In this document: positions 28,105 to 37,263 of the stretch, piece after piece
Numbering within the stretch: the first letter of the stretch is position 1
Layout: each line of letters starts with the position of its first letter
Source: Halomonas sp. Y3
GTDB taxonomy: Bacteria > Pseudomonadota > Gammaproteobacteria > Pseudomonadales > Halomonadaceae
Assembly (NCBI RefSeq): GCF_024137965.1
Contig: NZ_CP099975.1
Span: 2,542,001-2,606,000, forward strand
Direction of reading: 5' to 3'
Length of the DNA stretch: 64,000 nucleotides
Notes under the pieces: model-generated
Databases searched by the model: none
Seen by the model: the letters and a program-made list of their open reading frames with translations, nothing else
Told to the model about the DNA's origin: nothing
Program-made: the position numbers and the translations under genes

Positions 28105-28108
<4 letters not shown>
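27986..28108. repeat. Dispersed palindromic element, copy 2 (ureA-ureB gap)
   Basis: A 123-base element with terminal inverted repeats CTAAAACTG (27986-27994) and CAGTTTTAG (28100-28108). The core at 28034-28056 reads CGGAG, then TTTACT-TT-AGTAAA, then TGAG, the same plan as the element at 11208-11363. The right terminal repeat supplies the TAA stop of ureA. It fills the otherwise unusual 157-base gap between two urease structural genes. Confidence 0.65.
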
Positions 28109-28407
<299 letters not shown>

Positions 28408-28436
28408 GGCGTCGTCTCGTCGGTGAAGGTGGGGAA

Positions 28437-29327
28437 TCAGGTCAGCCAGATGCGCGGGATCTGGGCCTCGAGGCCCAGCAGCCGTGGGCGCAGTACTCGC
28501 CAGGCGGCCTCGCAGAGCGCCCAGGCCTCGCGGCGCTCATCGCCCAGGTAGCGCAGCAGCAGCACGCCGTGGCGCAGGGTCACCGCCCAGCGGGGCGAGG
28601 CGGGAAGCGCGTCGCGCAGCGCCTCGATGGCCTCGGGCGCCTCAACCAGGCCCACCGCCCAGAGGGTCGCCTGGACGCTGGCGCCCCCCTGCCCCCAGCG
28701 CCCCGTGAAGCGCGGGTGGGCGGGGTCCAGCGGCTGGCGCTCCAGCCACAGGGGCCTGCCGTCACGGGTGAGGCGAAAGCGCTGTTCGAGGCGCCCCGAG
28801 CGATAGGGCAGCGCACTTGCCGGGCGCCCCAGGGCCAGCACCTCCCAGCCCAGGCAGCGGGCGGTGCCCGAAAGGTCGATCCGGGTGCTCTGCTCCCCCC
28901 GGGAGCCGTCGAAGGCGATGGTCTCCTGGGGCAGCCACTCCAGGGTGCCGCCATCGTCGACCTCCAGGTGGGTGGCCTGACACCAGGCCACCCCGTGGCT
29001 GTCGGCGCGATAGAGCTTGTTGGCCGCCGGGGTGGTGAGCAGCGCCTGGGCGCCCGCCTCGACCCGCGCCGAGATGGTCAGCGCATCGCCGCTGACCAGC
29101 CCCCCCGGCGGGTGCAGCAGGTAGAGGTGGCAGACGCCCGCAGGCCCCTCCGGATAGAAGGGGCGCTGCACCCGCAGCGGCCCGCAATGGCGCGCCCGGG
29201 TCAGCCGCGTCGCCCCGCCCCGCGCAGCGAAACTCAACTCAAGCGTCGCCTCCCAGCGCCGCTCGGCATCGAAGCGGTGGCCGGATGCCGGCGGCGGGGG
29301 GGCAAGGGTAGGCTCGAAGGCGGTCAT
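28437..29327 (-). CDS. ureD: Urease accessory protein UreD
   Basis: Scaffold protein that binds apo-urease and UreF-UreG and forms the path for nickel delivery; 296 residues. The blocks [34 protein letters not shown] and [13 protein letters not shown] are typical. The start at 29327 is favoured because a sigma-54 promoter lies at 29364-29380, so the longer frame reaching 29411 would start upstream of transcription. It is the first gene of ureDABCEFG. Confidence 0.95.
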   Translation of the reverse strand: MTAFEPTLAPPPPASGHRFDAERRWEATLELSFAARGGATRLTRARHCGPLRVQRPFYPEGPAGVCHLYLLHPPGGLVSGDALTISARVEAGAQALLTTPAANKLYRADSHGVAWCQATHLEVDDGGTLEWLPQETIAFDGSRGEQSTRIDLSGTARCLGWEVLALGRPASALPYRSGRLEQRFRLTRDGRPLWLERQPLDPAHPRFTGRWGQGGASVQATLWAVGLVEAPEAIEALRDALPASPRWAVTLRHGVLLLRYLGDERREAWALCEAAWRVLRPRLLGLEAQIPRIWLT

Positions 29328-29363
29328 GGGCGACTCGTGCGGTGGCGTCTCTGACCAGTCTTC

Positions 29364-29380
29364 AGCAAGGGGCGTACCAG
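29364..29380 (-). promoter_or_regulatory. Sigma-54 (-24/-12) promoter of the urease operon
   Basis: On the minus strand CTGGTACGCCCCTTGCT matches the RpoN consensus at nearly all positions. The invariant GG and GC are exactly ten bases apart. Transcription would start near 29353, leaving a leader of about 26 bases before ureD. Confidence 0.8.
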
Positions 29381-29489
29381 AATGGGGAGAGGGATATATT
29401 TCCCTTATCATTCATAAAGTTGAAATGAATGCCGGTACCAGGCTGACGGCATGCACGCCCCCTCGCGGTGCATCAACGGAGGCCGCCGC

Positions 29490-29504
29490 GCACCTTGCAG
29501 GTGC
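29490..29504. promoter_or_regulatory. NtrC-type enhancer site upstream of ureD
   Basis: Perfect dyad GCACC-TTGCA-GGTGC, the classical NtrC site with five-base spacing. It is centred about 144 bases upstream of the predicted start of transcription. A wider-spaced pair TGCAC...GGTGCA at 29452-29472 may be a degenerate second site. Confidence 0.7.
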
Positions 29505-29586
29505 AGGCGCACGGGCGGGCAGGCCAGAAAGGTGCAAGACGCCCCCATGAACCACAGGAGGCGCCTCGATGCTCGGCGTTTCACGC

Positions 29587-30285
29587 CTAGACCGTCAGGT
29601 GCTCCCTGATCAGCGCATCGGAGAGCTCGTCGATGGGCCCCTTGGCCACCGGCCGGCCGCGGTCCATGATCACGAAGCGGTCGGCGTACTTGCGGGCGAA
29701 GGGCAGCTTCTGCTCCACCAGCAGCACGGTGAGGCCGTCCTCCGCGATCAGCCGGCGGATCACCTCGCCGATCAGGGTGACGATATTGGGCTGGATGCCC
29801 TCCCCCGGCTCGTCGAGGATCAGCAGCCGCGGCTCGAGCACCAGCGCCCGGCCGATGGCCAGCTGCTGCTGCTGGCCCCCGGAGAGATCGCCGCCGCGGC
29901 GGTGCCTCATCTCCTGAAGCACCGGGAAGAGCTCATAGATGCGCTCGGGAATCGTCCTGCGGCCGTCGCCCCGGGCGGCGAGCCCGGTGCGCAGGTTCTC
30001 CTCCACGCTGAGCAGCGGGAAGATCTGGCGGCCTTGGGGCACATAGCCGATGCCGAGCCGCGAACGCTCCTCGACGCGCCGCCGGGTCAGCTCCACGTCG
30101 TCAGCGTAGCGGAGGCTGCCGGAGGCCACTGTTACCTCGCCCATGATCGCCTTCATCAGGGTGGTCTTGCCCACCCCGTTGCGGCCCATCACGCAGGTGC
30201 ACTCCCCTGCGGGCACCTCGAGGTCGAGATCCCAGAGGGTATGGCTCTCGCCGTAGTACTGGTTGAGCTTGTCGATCCTGAGCAT
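29587..30285 (-). CDS. urtE: Urea ABC transporter ATP-binding subunit UrtE
   Basis: LivF-type ATPase of the urea importer, 232 residues. Walker A GRNGVGKTTL is near residue 35, the signature is LSGGQQQQLAI and Walker B is LLILDEPGEGIQPN; the GEGIQP variant is typical of UrtE. The start overlaps the urtD stop by one base (TGATG). It is the last gene of urtABCDE; the gap to ureD holds the urease promoter. Confidence 0.95.
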   Translation of the reverse strand: MLRIDKLNQYYGESHTLWDLDLEVPAGECTCVMGRNGVGKTTLMKAIMGEVTVASGSLRYADDVELTRRRVEERSRLGIGYVPQGRQIFPLLSVEENLRTGLAARGDGRRTIPERIYELFPVLQEMRHRRGGDLSGGQQQQLAIGRALVLEPRLLILDEPGEGIQPNIVTLIGEVIRRLIAEDGLTVLLVEQKLPFARKYADRFVIMDRGRPVAKGPIDELSDALIREHLTV

Positions 30286-31124
30286 CACGCCATCTCCTCG
30301 TCGGCCTCGGCCCCCAGGTAGACCTCGATCACCCTGGGGTCGCTGGCCACCTGGTCCATGGTCCCCTCGGCCAGCACGCTGCCCTGGTGAAGCACCGTCA
30401 CCTGGCGGGCGATGGAGCGCACGAAGCCCATGTCGTGCTCCACCACCACCACCGACTGCTTGCCGGCAAGGCCGGTCAAGAGCTCCGCGGTGCGCTCCAT
30501 CTCCTGCTCGGTCATGCCGGCCACCGGCTCGTCCACCAGCAGCAGGCGCGGGCGCTGCATCAGCAGCATGCCGATCTCCAGCCACTGCTTCTGGCCGTGG
30601 GAGAGGATGCCCGCCGGCCGGTCGCGCAGCGCGGTGAGGCCGATGGTGGCCAGCCCCTCCTCGATGCGGTCGCGCACCTCGCCACTCATGCGGGCGGTGA
30701 GGGTCGGCAGGATGCGCTTATCGGCGGCCATGGCCAGCTCCAGGTTCTCGAACACGCTGAGCGCCTCGAAGACCGTGGGCTTCTGGAACTTGCGGCCGAT
30801 GCCGAGACTGGCGATCTCCGGCTCGTTCATCGTCAGCAGGTCGTGGCGGCTGCCGAACCACACCGAGCCGGTGTCGGGGCGGGTCTTGCCGGTGATGATA
30901 TCCATCATGGTGGTCTTGCCGGCGCCGTTGGGGCCAATGATGCAGCGCAGCTCGCCGTCGTCGATGGTCAGGTTGAGGTTGTCGATGGCCTTGAAGCCGT
31001 CGAAGCTCACCGTGACGTCCTCCAGGTAGAGGATCGGGCCGTGGCGCACGTCCACCGGCGAGGCGGTCGGCACCAGGAAGTCGAAGACGCGATCGCGGTC
31101 GGCCAGGGATCTCAGGAAGCTCAT
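30285..31124 (-). CDS. urtD: Urea ABC transporter ATP-binding subunit UrtD
   Basis: LivG-type ATPase of the urea importer, 279 residues. Walker A GPNGAGKTTMMD, the substitute signature LSHGQKQWLEIG, Walker B LLLVDEPVAGM and the H-loop VVEHDMGFV are visible. LSHGQKQWLEIGM is a hallmark of UrtD as opposed to amino-acid LivG. It has about 30 extra N-terminal residues before the ABC core. It overlaps urtC by four bases and urtE by one. Confidence 0.95.
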   Translation of the reverse strand: MSFLRSLADRDRVFDFLVPTASPVDVRHGPILYLEDVTVSFDGFKAIDNLNLTIDDGELRCIIGPNGAGKTTMMDIITGKTRPDTGSVWFGSRHDLLTMNEPEIASLGIGRKFQKPTVFEALSVFENLELAMAADKRILPTLTARMSGEVRDRIEEGLATIGLTALRDRPAGILSHGQKQWLEIGMLLMQRPRLLLVDEPVAGMTEQEMERTAELLTGLAGKQSVVVVEHDMGFVRSIARQVTVLHQGSVLAEGTMDQVASDPRVIEVYLGAEADEEMA

Positions 31125-32287
31125 GGGGTCACCTCCGAGCCGGTGGCGCTGTTTTCATTGCCGGACGCGCCGGCGTCATCGCCCGTTCGGCGACGCTTCA
31201 GGCGATAGGCGAGGATCCCCGCCACGCCCCTGGGCAGGAAGACCGTGACCAGCACGAAGAGCCCGCCGAGGGCGAAGAGCCAGGCGTCGGGCATAGCGCC
31301 GGTGAAATAGGTCTTGGCGTAGTTGACCAGTATCGCCCCGATCACCGCCCCGTAGAGGGTCGCCCGGCCGCCCAGCGCCACCCAGAGCACGATCTCGATG
31401 GAGAAGAGCGGCGAGAACTCGCTGGGGTTGATGATCCCCACCTGGGGCACGTAGAGGGCGCCGGCGAGCCCCGCCAGCATGGCCGAGACCACGAAGACGA
31501 AGAGCTGGAAGCGCTCCACCCGGTAGCCGAGAAAGCGCGTGCGCGCCTCGGCGTCACGGGTGGCCACGCAGACCCGGCCGAGCTTGCTTCCCACGATGGC
31601 TCGGCACACGACATAGCCCAGGGCCAGCGCCACGCCGCTGGCCAGGAAGAGCCCGAGGCGCGTCTCGTTGCTTCTCAGGTTGAAGCCCAGGATCTCGCGG
31701 AAGTCGGTCAGGCCGTCGCTGCCGCCGAAGCCCATCTCGTTGCGGAAGAAGGCCAGCATCAGGGCGAAGGTGAGCGCCTGGGTGATGATGGAGAGATAGA
31801 CCCCGGTGACCCGGGAGCGGAAGGCCAGGAAGCCGAACACCAGCGCCAGGGCGCCGGGCACCAGCAGCACCATCAGGAAGGCGAACCAGGCCATGTCGAA
31901 GCCGAGCCAGTACCAGGGCAGGTTCTCCCAGCTCAGGAACACCATGAAGTCCGGCAGCACGGGATCACCATAGACCCCGCGGTCGCCGATCTGGCGCATC
32001 AGGTACATGCCCATGGCGTAGCCGCCCAGCGCAAAGAAGGCGCCGTGACCCAGGCTCAGGATGCCCAGATAGCCCCACACCAGGTCCACGGCGACGGCCA
32101 GCAGCGCATAGCTCAGGTACTTGCCGAAGAGGTTGACGGTATAGGCGTTGACATAGAGCGGGTGGCCCTGGGGCACGGCCAGGTGCAGCAGCGTCACCAG
32201 GGTCATGGCCGCCAGCAGCACGGCCAGGAAGAGCTGCGTCGAGCGCTCGGCGAAGGGGCGCGTCAGCCAGAAGTGTGTGGAATGCAT
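31121..32287 (-). CDS. urtC: Urea ABC transporter permease UrtC
   Basis: LivM-type inner-membrane permease, 388 residues with 9-10 hydrophobic segments. LGYLGILSLGHGAFFALGGYAMGMYL-like family sequence is present near residues 70-95, and the coupling helix region VATRDAEARTRFLGY faces the ATPases. It starts three bases after urtB and its stop overlaps urtD as ATGA. A short Ser/Asn-rich tail ends the protein. Confidence 0.95.
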   Translation of the reverse strand: MHSTHFWLTRPFAERSTQLFLAVLLAAMTLVTLLHLAVPQGHPLYVNAYTVNLFGKYLSYALLAVAVDLVWGYLGILSLGHGAFFALGGYAMGMYLMRQIGDRGVYGDPVLPDFMVFLSWENLPWYWLGFDMAWFAFLMVLLVPGALALVFGFLAFRSRVTGVYLSIITQALTFALMLAFFRNEMGFGGSDGLTDFREILGFNLRSNETRLGLFLASGVALALGYVVCRAIVGSKLGRVCVATRDAEARTRFLGYRVERFQLFVFVVSAMLAGLAGALYVPQVGIINPSEFSPLFSIEIVLWVALGGRATLYGAVIGAILVNYAKTYFTGAMPDAWLFALGGLFVLVTVFLPRGVAGILAYRLKRRRTGDDAGASGNENSATGSEVTP

Positions 32288-32290
32288 CGG

Positions 32291-33886
32291 TTAGCCCTCC
32301 GCCGCCCGGCCCTTCTGCGGGAAGAGTCCGCGGGGGCGCTTCTGAATGAACAGGATGATGAAGACGAGCACGATGATCTTGGCCAGCACGGCGCCCGCCC
32401 AGGGTTCCAGCACCTGGTTGATCACCCCCAGCGACAGGCCCGCCACCAGGGTGCCCCAGAGGTTTCCGACGCCGCCGAACACCACCACCATGAAGGAGTC
32501 GATGATGTAGCTCTGGCCCAGGTTGGGCCCCACGTTGGTGAGCTGGGAGAGCGCCACCCCGGCGAGCCCCGCCACCCCGGAGCCCAGGGCGAAGGTGAGG
32601 ATATCGACCCGGGTGGCGCGGATGCCCATGGAGCGCGCCATGGCGCGGTTCTGGGTCACCGCCCGCACCTCGAGCCCGAGCCGGGTCCGGCGCATGATCA
32701 GCACCAGAGCGGCGAACACCGCCAGGGCGAAGGCGATCACCACCAGGCGGTTGAGGGTCAGCGAGAGGGCGTCGTTGACGGCGATGGAGCCGCTCATCCA
32801 CTCCGGGGAGACCACGGTGCGGTTCTGGGGCGAGATCAGGGTACGCACCAGCTGCTGCAGGATCAGGCTGATGCCGAAGGTGGCCAGCAGGGTCTCCAGC
32901 GGCCGCCCCTTGAGGAACTGGATCACCCCGCGCTCGATGGCGATGCCGGCCAGCGCCGCTACCAGGAAGCCGGCGGGCACCGACAGCACCAGGGCCAGGC
33001 CCGGCTGGCCGGGCAGCAGCTGCTGCATCATCCAGGTGGTGTAGGCGCCGAGCATGATCAGCTCGCCGTGGGCCATGTTGATCACCCCCATCACCCCGAA
33101 GGTGATGGCCAGGCCAATGGCCGCCAGCACCAGTACCGAGCCGAGCGAGAGCCCGAAGTAGAGGGTCTCGGCGGCGCGGTTGACCTTGAGCATCTGCTCG
33201 ATCTGGTTCAAGGCGTTGCGGGCGGCGTCGGCCAGCATCGGGTCGTCGCCGTTGGCCGCCTGATTGAGAGCGACGCGGACCCGGGAGTGCAGGCTGCCCT
33301 CGAGGTCGGCCACGGCGGCCACCTCGCCCTGCTCCAGGCGATGGATGGCGAGCGCCTGGAGCAGGCGGCGGCGCACCCGGGCGTCCTCCTCGCCCTCGAT
33401 CACCTCCGCCAGGGGGCCGGCCAGGTCGACGTCCACCTCGCCCAGCAGCCGCTCGGCGGAGGCGCGGCGCAGCGCGAGGTCCGCCGAGTAGAGATCTACC
33501 ACGGCGATGGCGCTGCGCAGCTGGTTGCGCAGGGCGTTGTTGATGCCGATGCGGTCGAGATCGCGGCGGGACATCTCGCCCAGCGCCTCGCCGGTCAGGG
33601 CATCTTCCACCGGCCAGTCGCGGCCGCGGTTGTCCAGCACCACCACGAAGCGGCCGTCGTCGGCGCGCTGCAGGCGGCCGTCGAGCAGGGCCTGGAGCCA
33701 GCCTCGGGCGCGCTCGTCGTCGCTGGCCACGATGACCTCGATGGCGCGGCCCTTGGCGGGGAAGCTGTCGACGTCCAGGGCCTCGAGCAGCTCGATGGCG
33801 GCGGCATCGTCGGCCGCGGGCTGGGCCTGGGCGCCCAGCGGCAGAGCCAGCAGCACCAGCAGCCAGAGTAAAAGGAGACGCCTCAT
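32291..33886 (-). CDS. urtB: Urea ABC transporter permease UrtB with periplasmic N-terminal domain
   Basis: LivH-type permease of the urea importer, 531 residues. The first 20 residues are a signal peptide or anchor. About 210 residues of soluble, helical-repeat-like sequence follow, then the 290-residue membrane core (AIGLAITFGVMGVINMAHGELIMLGAY onward). The long N-terminal domain is common in proteobacterial UrtB and is probably periplasmic; its role is unknown. A 214-base gap with repeat copy B separates it from urtA. Confidence 0.94.
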   Translation of the reverse strand: MRRLLLLWLLVLLALPLGAQAQPAADDAAAIELLEALDVDSFPAKGRAIEVIVASDDERARGWLQALLDGRLQRADDGRFVVVLDNRGRDWPVEDALTGEALGEMSRRDLDRIGINNALRNQLRSAIAVVDLYSADLALRRASAERLLGEVDVDLAGPLAEVIEGEEDARVRRRLLQALAIHRLEQGEVAAVADLEGSLHSRVRVALNQAANGDDPMLADAARNALNQIEQMLKVNRAAETLYFGLSLGSVLVLAAIGLAITFGVMGVINMAHGELIMLGAYTTWMMQQLLPGQPGLALVLSVPAGFLVAALAGIAIERGVIQFLKGRPLETLLATFGISLILQQLVRTLISPQNRTVVSPEWMSGSIAVNDALSLTLNRLVVIAFALAVFAALVLIMRRTRLGLEVRAVTQNRAMARSMGIRATRVDILTFALGSGVAGLAGVALSQLTNVGPNLGQSYIIDSFMVVVFGGVGNLWGTLVAGLSLGVINQVLEPWAGAVLAKIIVLVFIILFIQKRPRGLFPQKGRAAEG

Positions 33887-33971
33887 GGGTTCGTCCTTTG
33901 CATTAGGGAGTCACTAAGTGGGTAAAGCGGGCGTGCGCCCCGCACAGGGCCATCGCAGCTGGCAGGCTGTT

Positions 33972-34081
33972 CCGGCGACAGGCCTGCGAGGGGGCGCTGT
34001 AAACCCATCCCTGGGCGCTACCGATGCCATCCCTGGCATAGGACCCCCTCTTCGACCTGTCCCCGGCGCCTTGCGCTTGGT
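33972..34081. repeat. Twin TCCC-loop structured repeat, copy B (urtA-urtB gap)
   Basis: A 110-base element closely related to copy A. Inner hairpins are CCCA-TCCC-TGGG (34004-34015) and TGCCA-TCCC-TGGCA (34025-34038). The enclosing stem is GAGGGGG/CCCCCTC, where copy A has GCGGGGG/CCCCCGC: a compensated base-pair change. It sits between the binding-protein gene and the permease gene, where it could set different mRNA levels. Confidence 0.7.
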
Positions 34082-34100
34082 GCGACGCCGGGAGCGGGCG

Positions 34101-35444
34101 TTACTCGGCGAGGGCGGCCTCGGCCTCCTCGGCGGCGGTGCTGCCGCCGCAGCGGCCGGTGGCCACGTTGAAGTTGCCGCAGCGCATGGGCGCCTGCCAG
34201 TCGGCCATCAGGTCGCGGGAGCCGGGCAGGAAGTCGGACCAGGCGTCGCCGACCACGGTGGAGGGGGTCTGCCAGACGATGTCGAACTGGCCATTGTCCT
34301 GGACCTCGCCGATCAGCACCGGCTTGGTGATGTGGTGGTTGGGCATCATCGCCGCGTAGCTGCCGGAGAGGTTCGGCACCACTACGCCGATGATGGCGTC
34401 CTTGATGGCGTCGGGGTCGGTGGTGCCGGCCTTGCGCACCGCCTCGGCCCACATGTTGAAGCCGATGTAGTGGGCTTCCATGGGGTCGTTGGTGACCGCC
34501 TCCTCGTCGCCGGTCCACTCGATCCAGGCGTCGATGAAGTCGTAGTTGGCGTCGGTGTCGACGCTCATGAAGTAGTTCCAGGCGGCCAGGTGGCCCACCA
34601 GGGGGGCGGTGTCGATGCCGGTGAGCTCCTGCTCGCCCACCGAGAAGGCGATGACCGGGATGTCGCCGGCGTCCACCCCCTGGTTGCCCAGCTCCCGGTA
34701 GAAGGGCACGTTGGCATCGCCGTTGATGGTGGAGACCACCGCGGTGGGCTTGCCCTCGCTGCCGAAACGGCGCACCTCGGCGACGATGTTCTGCCAGTCG
34801 CTGTGCCCGAAGGGGGTGTAGTTGACCATGATGTCCTCGTCGGCGATGCCGTGTTCCTCCTTGAGGAAGGCTTCGAGGATGCGGTTGGTGGTGCGCGGAT
34901 AGACGTAGTCGGTGCCGAGCAGCGCGAAGCGCTCGATGCCCATCTCGTTGATCAGGTACTCCACCGCGGGGATGGCCTGCTGGTTGGGCGCGGCGCCGGT
35001 GTAGAAGACGTTCTCGGAGGACTCCTCCCCCTCGTACTGCACCGGATAGAAGAGCAGGCCGTTGAGCTCCTCGAACACCGGCAGCACCGCCTTGCGCGAC
35101 ACCGAGGTCCAGTTGCCGAAGACCACGTCCACCTCATGCTGGGCGAGCAGCTCCCGGGCACGCTCGGCAAACAGCGGCCAGTTGGAGGCGGGGTCCACCA
35201 CCACCGCCTCGAGCTGGCGGCCAAGCAGGCCGCCCTGCGCGTTCTGCTGATCGATCAGCATCTCCACGGTATCCTTGAGCACCGTCTCGCTGATCGCCAT
35301 GGTGCCGGAGAGCGAGTGCAGGATGCCCACCTTGATGGGGTCGTCGTCGGCCAGGGCCTGGCCGCCGGCGCCCAGCAGGGAGGCGGTCAGCAGCGCGGCG
35401 GTCAGGGGACGAAGCGGCAGCGACTTGCGATGGGAAGGGGTCAC
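34101..35444 (-). CDS. urtA: Urea ABC transporter substrate-binding protein UrtA
   Basis: Periplasmic urea-binding protein of the Leu/Ile/Val-binding type; 447 residues. The signal peptide runs from MTPSHRKSLPLRP to GGQALA. The mature part begins DDDPIKVGILHSLSGTMAISE, and VFGNWTSVSRKAVLPVFEE and LLFYPVQYEGEE are UrtA blocks. I assign a GTG start at 35444, which has AAGGAG seven bases upstream and puts the signal peptide at the N-terminus. The open frame continues upstream through the promoter region and is not coding there. It heads the sigma-54-driven urt operon. Confidence 0.93.
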   Translation of the reverse strand: MTPSHRKSLPLRPLTAALLTASLLGAGGQALADDDPIKVGILHSLSGTMAISETVLKDTVEMLIDQQNAQGGLLGRQLEAVVVDPASNWPLFAERARELLAQHEVDVVFGNWTSVSRKAVLPVFEELNGLLFYPVQYEGEESSENVFYTGAAPNQQAIPAVEYLINEMGIERFALLGTDYVYPRTTNRILEAFLKEEHGIADEDIMVNYTPFGHSDWQNIVAEVRRFGSEGKPTAVVSTINGDANVPFYRELGNQGVDAGDIPVIAFSVGEQELTGIDTAPLVGHLAAWNYFMSVDTDANYDFIDAWIEWTGDEEAVTNDPMEAHYIGFNMWAEAVRKAGTTDPDAIKDAIIGVVVPNLSGSYAAMMPNHHITKPVLIGEVQDNGQFDIVWQTPSTVVGDAWSDFLPGSRDLMADWQAPMRCGNFNVATGRCGGSTAAEEAEAALAE

Positions 35445-35496
35445 GAGAATCTCCTTGCTCCCCGAAGGGGGTCGTTGTGGTGGGACAAGGAGACAT

Positions 35497-35513
35497 TGCA
35501 AGGGGTGCGCCAC
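35497..35513 (-). promoter_or_regulatory. Sigma-54 (-24/-12) promoter of urtABCDE
   Basis: On the minus strand GTGGCGCACCCCTTGCA, with TGGC and TTGCA and ten bases between the invariant GG and GC. Transcription would begin near 35486, about 40 bases before the GTG of urtA. Confidence 0.82.
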
Positions 35514-35555
35514 AGCGGGCCATTCGCGATAAAGACGTTCCAAGACAATCAGTTG

Positions 35556-35636
35556 GCACCAGTTGGTGCGGCGCAGCAGCGTGCTTGACGCACCGCCTCG
35601 GTGCAACCGAGGGCGCCGCCATGCACCGTTCGGTGC
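35556..35636. promoter_or_regulatory. Array of three NtrC-type palindromes upstream of urtA
   Basis: Dyads GCACC-AGTT-GGTGC (35556-35569), GCACC-GCCTC-GGTGC (35590-35604) and GCACC-GTTC-GGTGC (35623-35636). Centres are about 34 and 33 bases apart, close to three helical turns. The first lies about 76 bases upstream of the predicted transcription start. The middle one has the canonical five-base spacer; the outer two have four. Confidence 0.7.
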
Positions 35637-35709
35637 GTCGTGCCCGCCCCCTTGCGCCAGGTCAGTGCGCGGCGGACGTGCCGCGCGCCGAGAGCCCAGG
35701 TACAACGAC

Positions 35710-35740
35710 GCGGGGGCGCCGGCATGGCCGGCGCCCCCGC
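35710..35740 (-). terminator. Hairpin after tctA
   Basis: Perfect 14-bp GC-rich stem (35710-35723 and 35727-35740) with an ATG loop, 22 bases after the tctA stop on the minus strand. No long T tract follows. Confidence 0.55.
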
Positions 35741-35762
35741 GAACGGCGGCCAGGCGGAGGGG

Positions 35763-37244
35763 TCAGCGGGCCCTGAACTTGCGCAGCAGCGGCAGGGTCA
35801 GAGAGAGCGCGGCCACCACCAGCAGCGCCAGGGAGATCGGCTTGTCGATGAAGATCGACCAGTCGCCTCCGGAGATCTGCAGCGCCCGGCGCATGGACTC
35901 CTCCATGATGCTGCCGAGGATCAACGCCAGGATCAGCGGTGCGGCCGGGAAGCCGAACAGGCGCATGCCGAGCCCCAGCAGGCCGAAGCCGAGCAGCAGC
36001 AGCAGGTCGAAGACGCTGAAGCTCATGCCGTAGACCCCGACCATGCAGAAGATCAGGATCAGCGCCAATAGCAGCGGCCGCGGCAGGTCAAGGATCTTGG
36101 CGATCAGCGGGATCAGCGGCAGGTTGAGCACCAGCAGGAAGATATTGCCCAGGTACATGCTGGCCACCACGCCCCAGAAGACGTCGGGGCGGTCCACCAG
36201 CATCGCAGGCCCGGGGGAGACCCCCATCACCAGCAGGGCGCCGAGCAGCACCGCGGTGGAGCCGGAACCGGGCACGCCGAGGGTCAAGAGCGGCACGAAG
36301 GAGCCGGTGCAGGCGGCATTGTTGGCCGACTCCGGCGCCGCCACCCCCTTGATGTTGCCCTTGCCGAAGGTGTCGCCGTCCTTGGCCAGACGCTTCTCCA
36401 TGCTGTAGCCGAGGAAGGAGCCGATGGTGGCGCCGGCCCCGGGCAGCACCCCGGTGAAGAAGCCGAGTATGGAGCTGCGCCCGATGGGCGGCGCGATCTG
36501 CCTGACCTCCTGCTTCGTGAGCCTGAGCGAGCCGATGGCGTTGCGCGGCTGCTCCTTGCCGCCGCCGCCCCTGAGCAGCATGTAGAAGACCTCGGCCAGG
36601 GCGAAGATCCCCAGCGCCACTACCAGGAAGTCGATACCGTCGAGCAGATGAACGGTGCCGAAGGTGAAGCGCTCGGTGCCGGTCTGCAGGTCGATGCCCA
36701 TGATGGAGATCATCACCCCCACCACGGCGGCGATAAGCCCCTTGACCAGCGACTTGTCGGAGAGCGAGACCACTGCGGTAAGCCCCAGCACCATCAGCGA
36801 GAAGTACTCGGCGGGACCGAAGCTGACCGCCACCCGGCCGAGAAGCGGTGCCACCAGCATCAGGAAGATGATGGAGATGGTGCCGCCGATGAAGGAGGCG
36901 TAGGCAGCGATGGCCAGGGCCTTGCCGGCCTGGCCCTGCTTGGCGAGCGGGTAGCCGTCGAAGGAGGTGGCCACGGTGCCCGCCACGCCGGGCGCGTTGA
37001 GCAGGATCGAGGAGGTGGAGCCGCCGAAGATGGCGCCGTAATAGACCCCGGCCATCAGGATCAGCCCCGAGGAGGGCTCCATGCCGAAGGTGAGCGGGAT
37101 CATCAGCGCCAGGGCGCTGATCGGCCCGAGCCCCGGCAGCATGCCGATCACCGTGCCGGCGAAGACCCCGGCGAAGACGTAGAAGATGTTGATCGGGTCC
37201 AGCGCGATGCTGAAGCCATAGATCAGGTTATTAAAGGCATCCAT
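35763..37244 (-). CDS. tctA: Tripartite tricarboxylate transporter, large permease TctA
   Basis: Large membrane subunit of the TTT system, 493 residues with about 12 hydrophobic segments. The family marks GMLPGLGPISALALMIPLTFG near residue 35, GGSTSSILLNAPG and GFFTGVLPGAGATIGSFLGYSMEKR are present. It moves citrate-like tri- or dicarboxylates using the ion gradient together with TctB and the binding protein TctC. It follows tctB by 19 bases and ends the operon. Confidence 0.94.
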   Translation of the reverse strand: MDAFNNLIYGFSIALDPINIFYVFAGVFAGTVIGMLPGLGPISALALMIPLTFGMEPSSGLILMAGVYYGAIFGGSTSSILLNAPGVAGTVATSFDGYPLAKQGQAGKALAIAAYASFIGGTISIIFLMLVAPLLGRVAVSFGPAEYFSLMVLGLTAVVSLSDKSLVKGLIAAVVGVMISIMGIDLQTGTERFTFGTVHLLDGIDFLVVALGIFALAEVFYMLLRGGGGKEQPRNAIGSLRLTKQEVRQIAPPIGRSSILGFFTGVLPGAGATIGSFLGYSMEKRLAKDGDTFGKGNIKGVAAPESANNAACTGSFVPLLTLGVPGSGSTAVLLGALLVMGVSPGPAMLVDRPDVFWGVVASMYLGNIFLLVLNLPLIPLIAKILDLPRPLLLALILIFCMVGVYGMSFSVFDLLLLLGFGLLGLGMRLFGFPAAPLILALILGSIMEESMRRALQISGGDWSIFIDKPISLALLVVAALSLTLPLLRKFRAR

Positions 37245-37263
37245 GGAATCACTCTCTCGCCGG

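Larger units (their letters stand above)
35445..35762. other. 318-base non-coding region between urtA and tctA
   Basis: It contains the sigma-54 promoter and three NtrC-type dyads of the urt operon, plus a hairpin ending the tct operon (35710-35740). No further gene is evident. Confidence 0.7.

Noticed and set aside
29452..29472. A second possible NtrC dyad TGCAC...GGTGCA upstream of ureD
   Set aside because: The half-sites are about four bases too far apart for the normal site, so I count it only as a possible degenerate relic.
34101..35705. UrtA starting upstream at 35705
   Set aside because: The extra frame would span the sigma-54 promoter and the NtrC sites, and it buries the signal peptide inside the protein.
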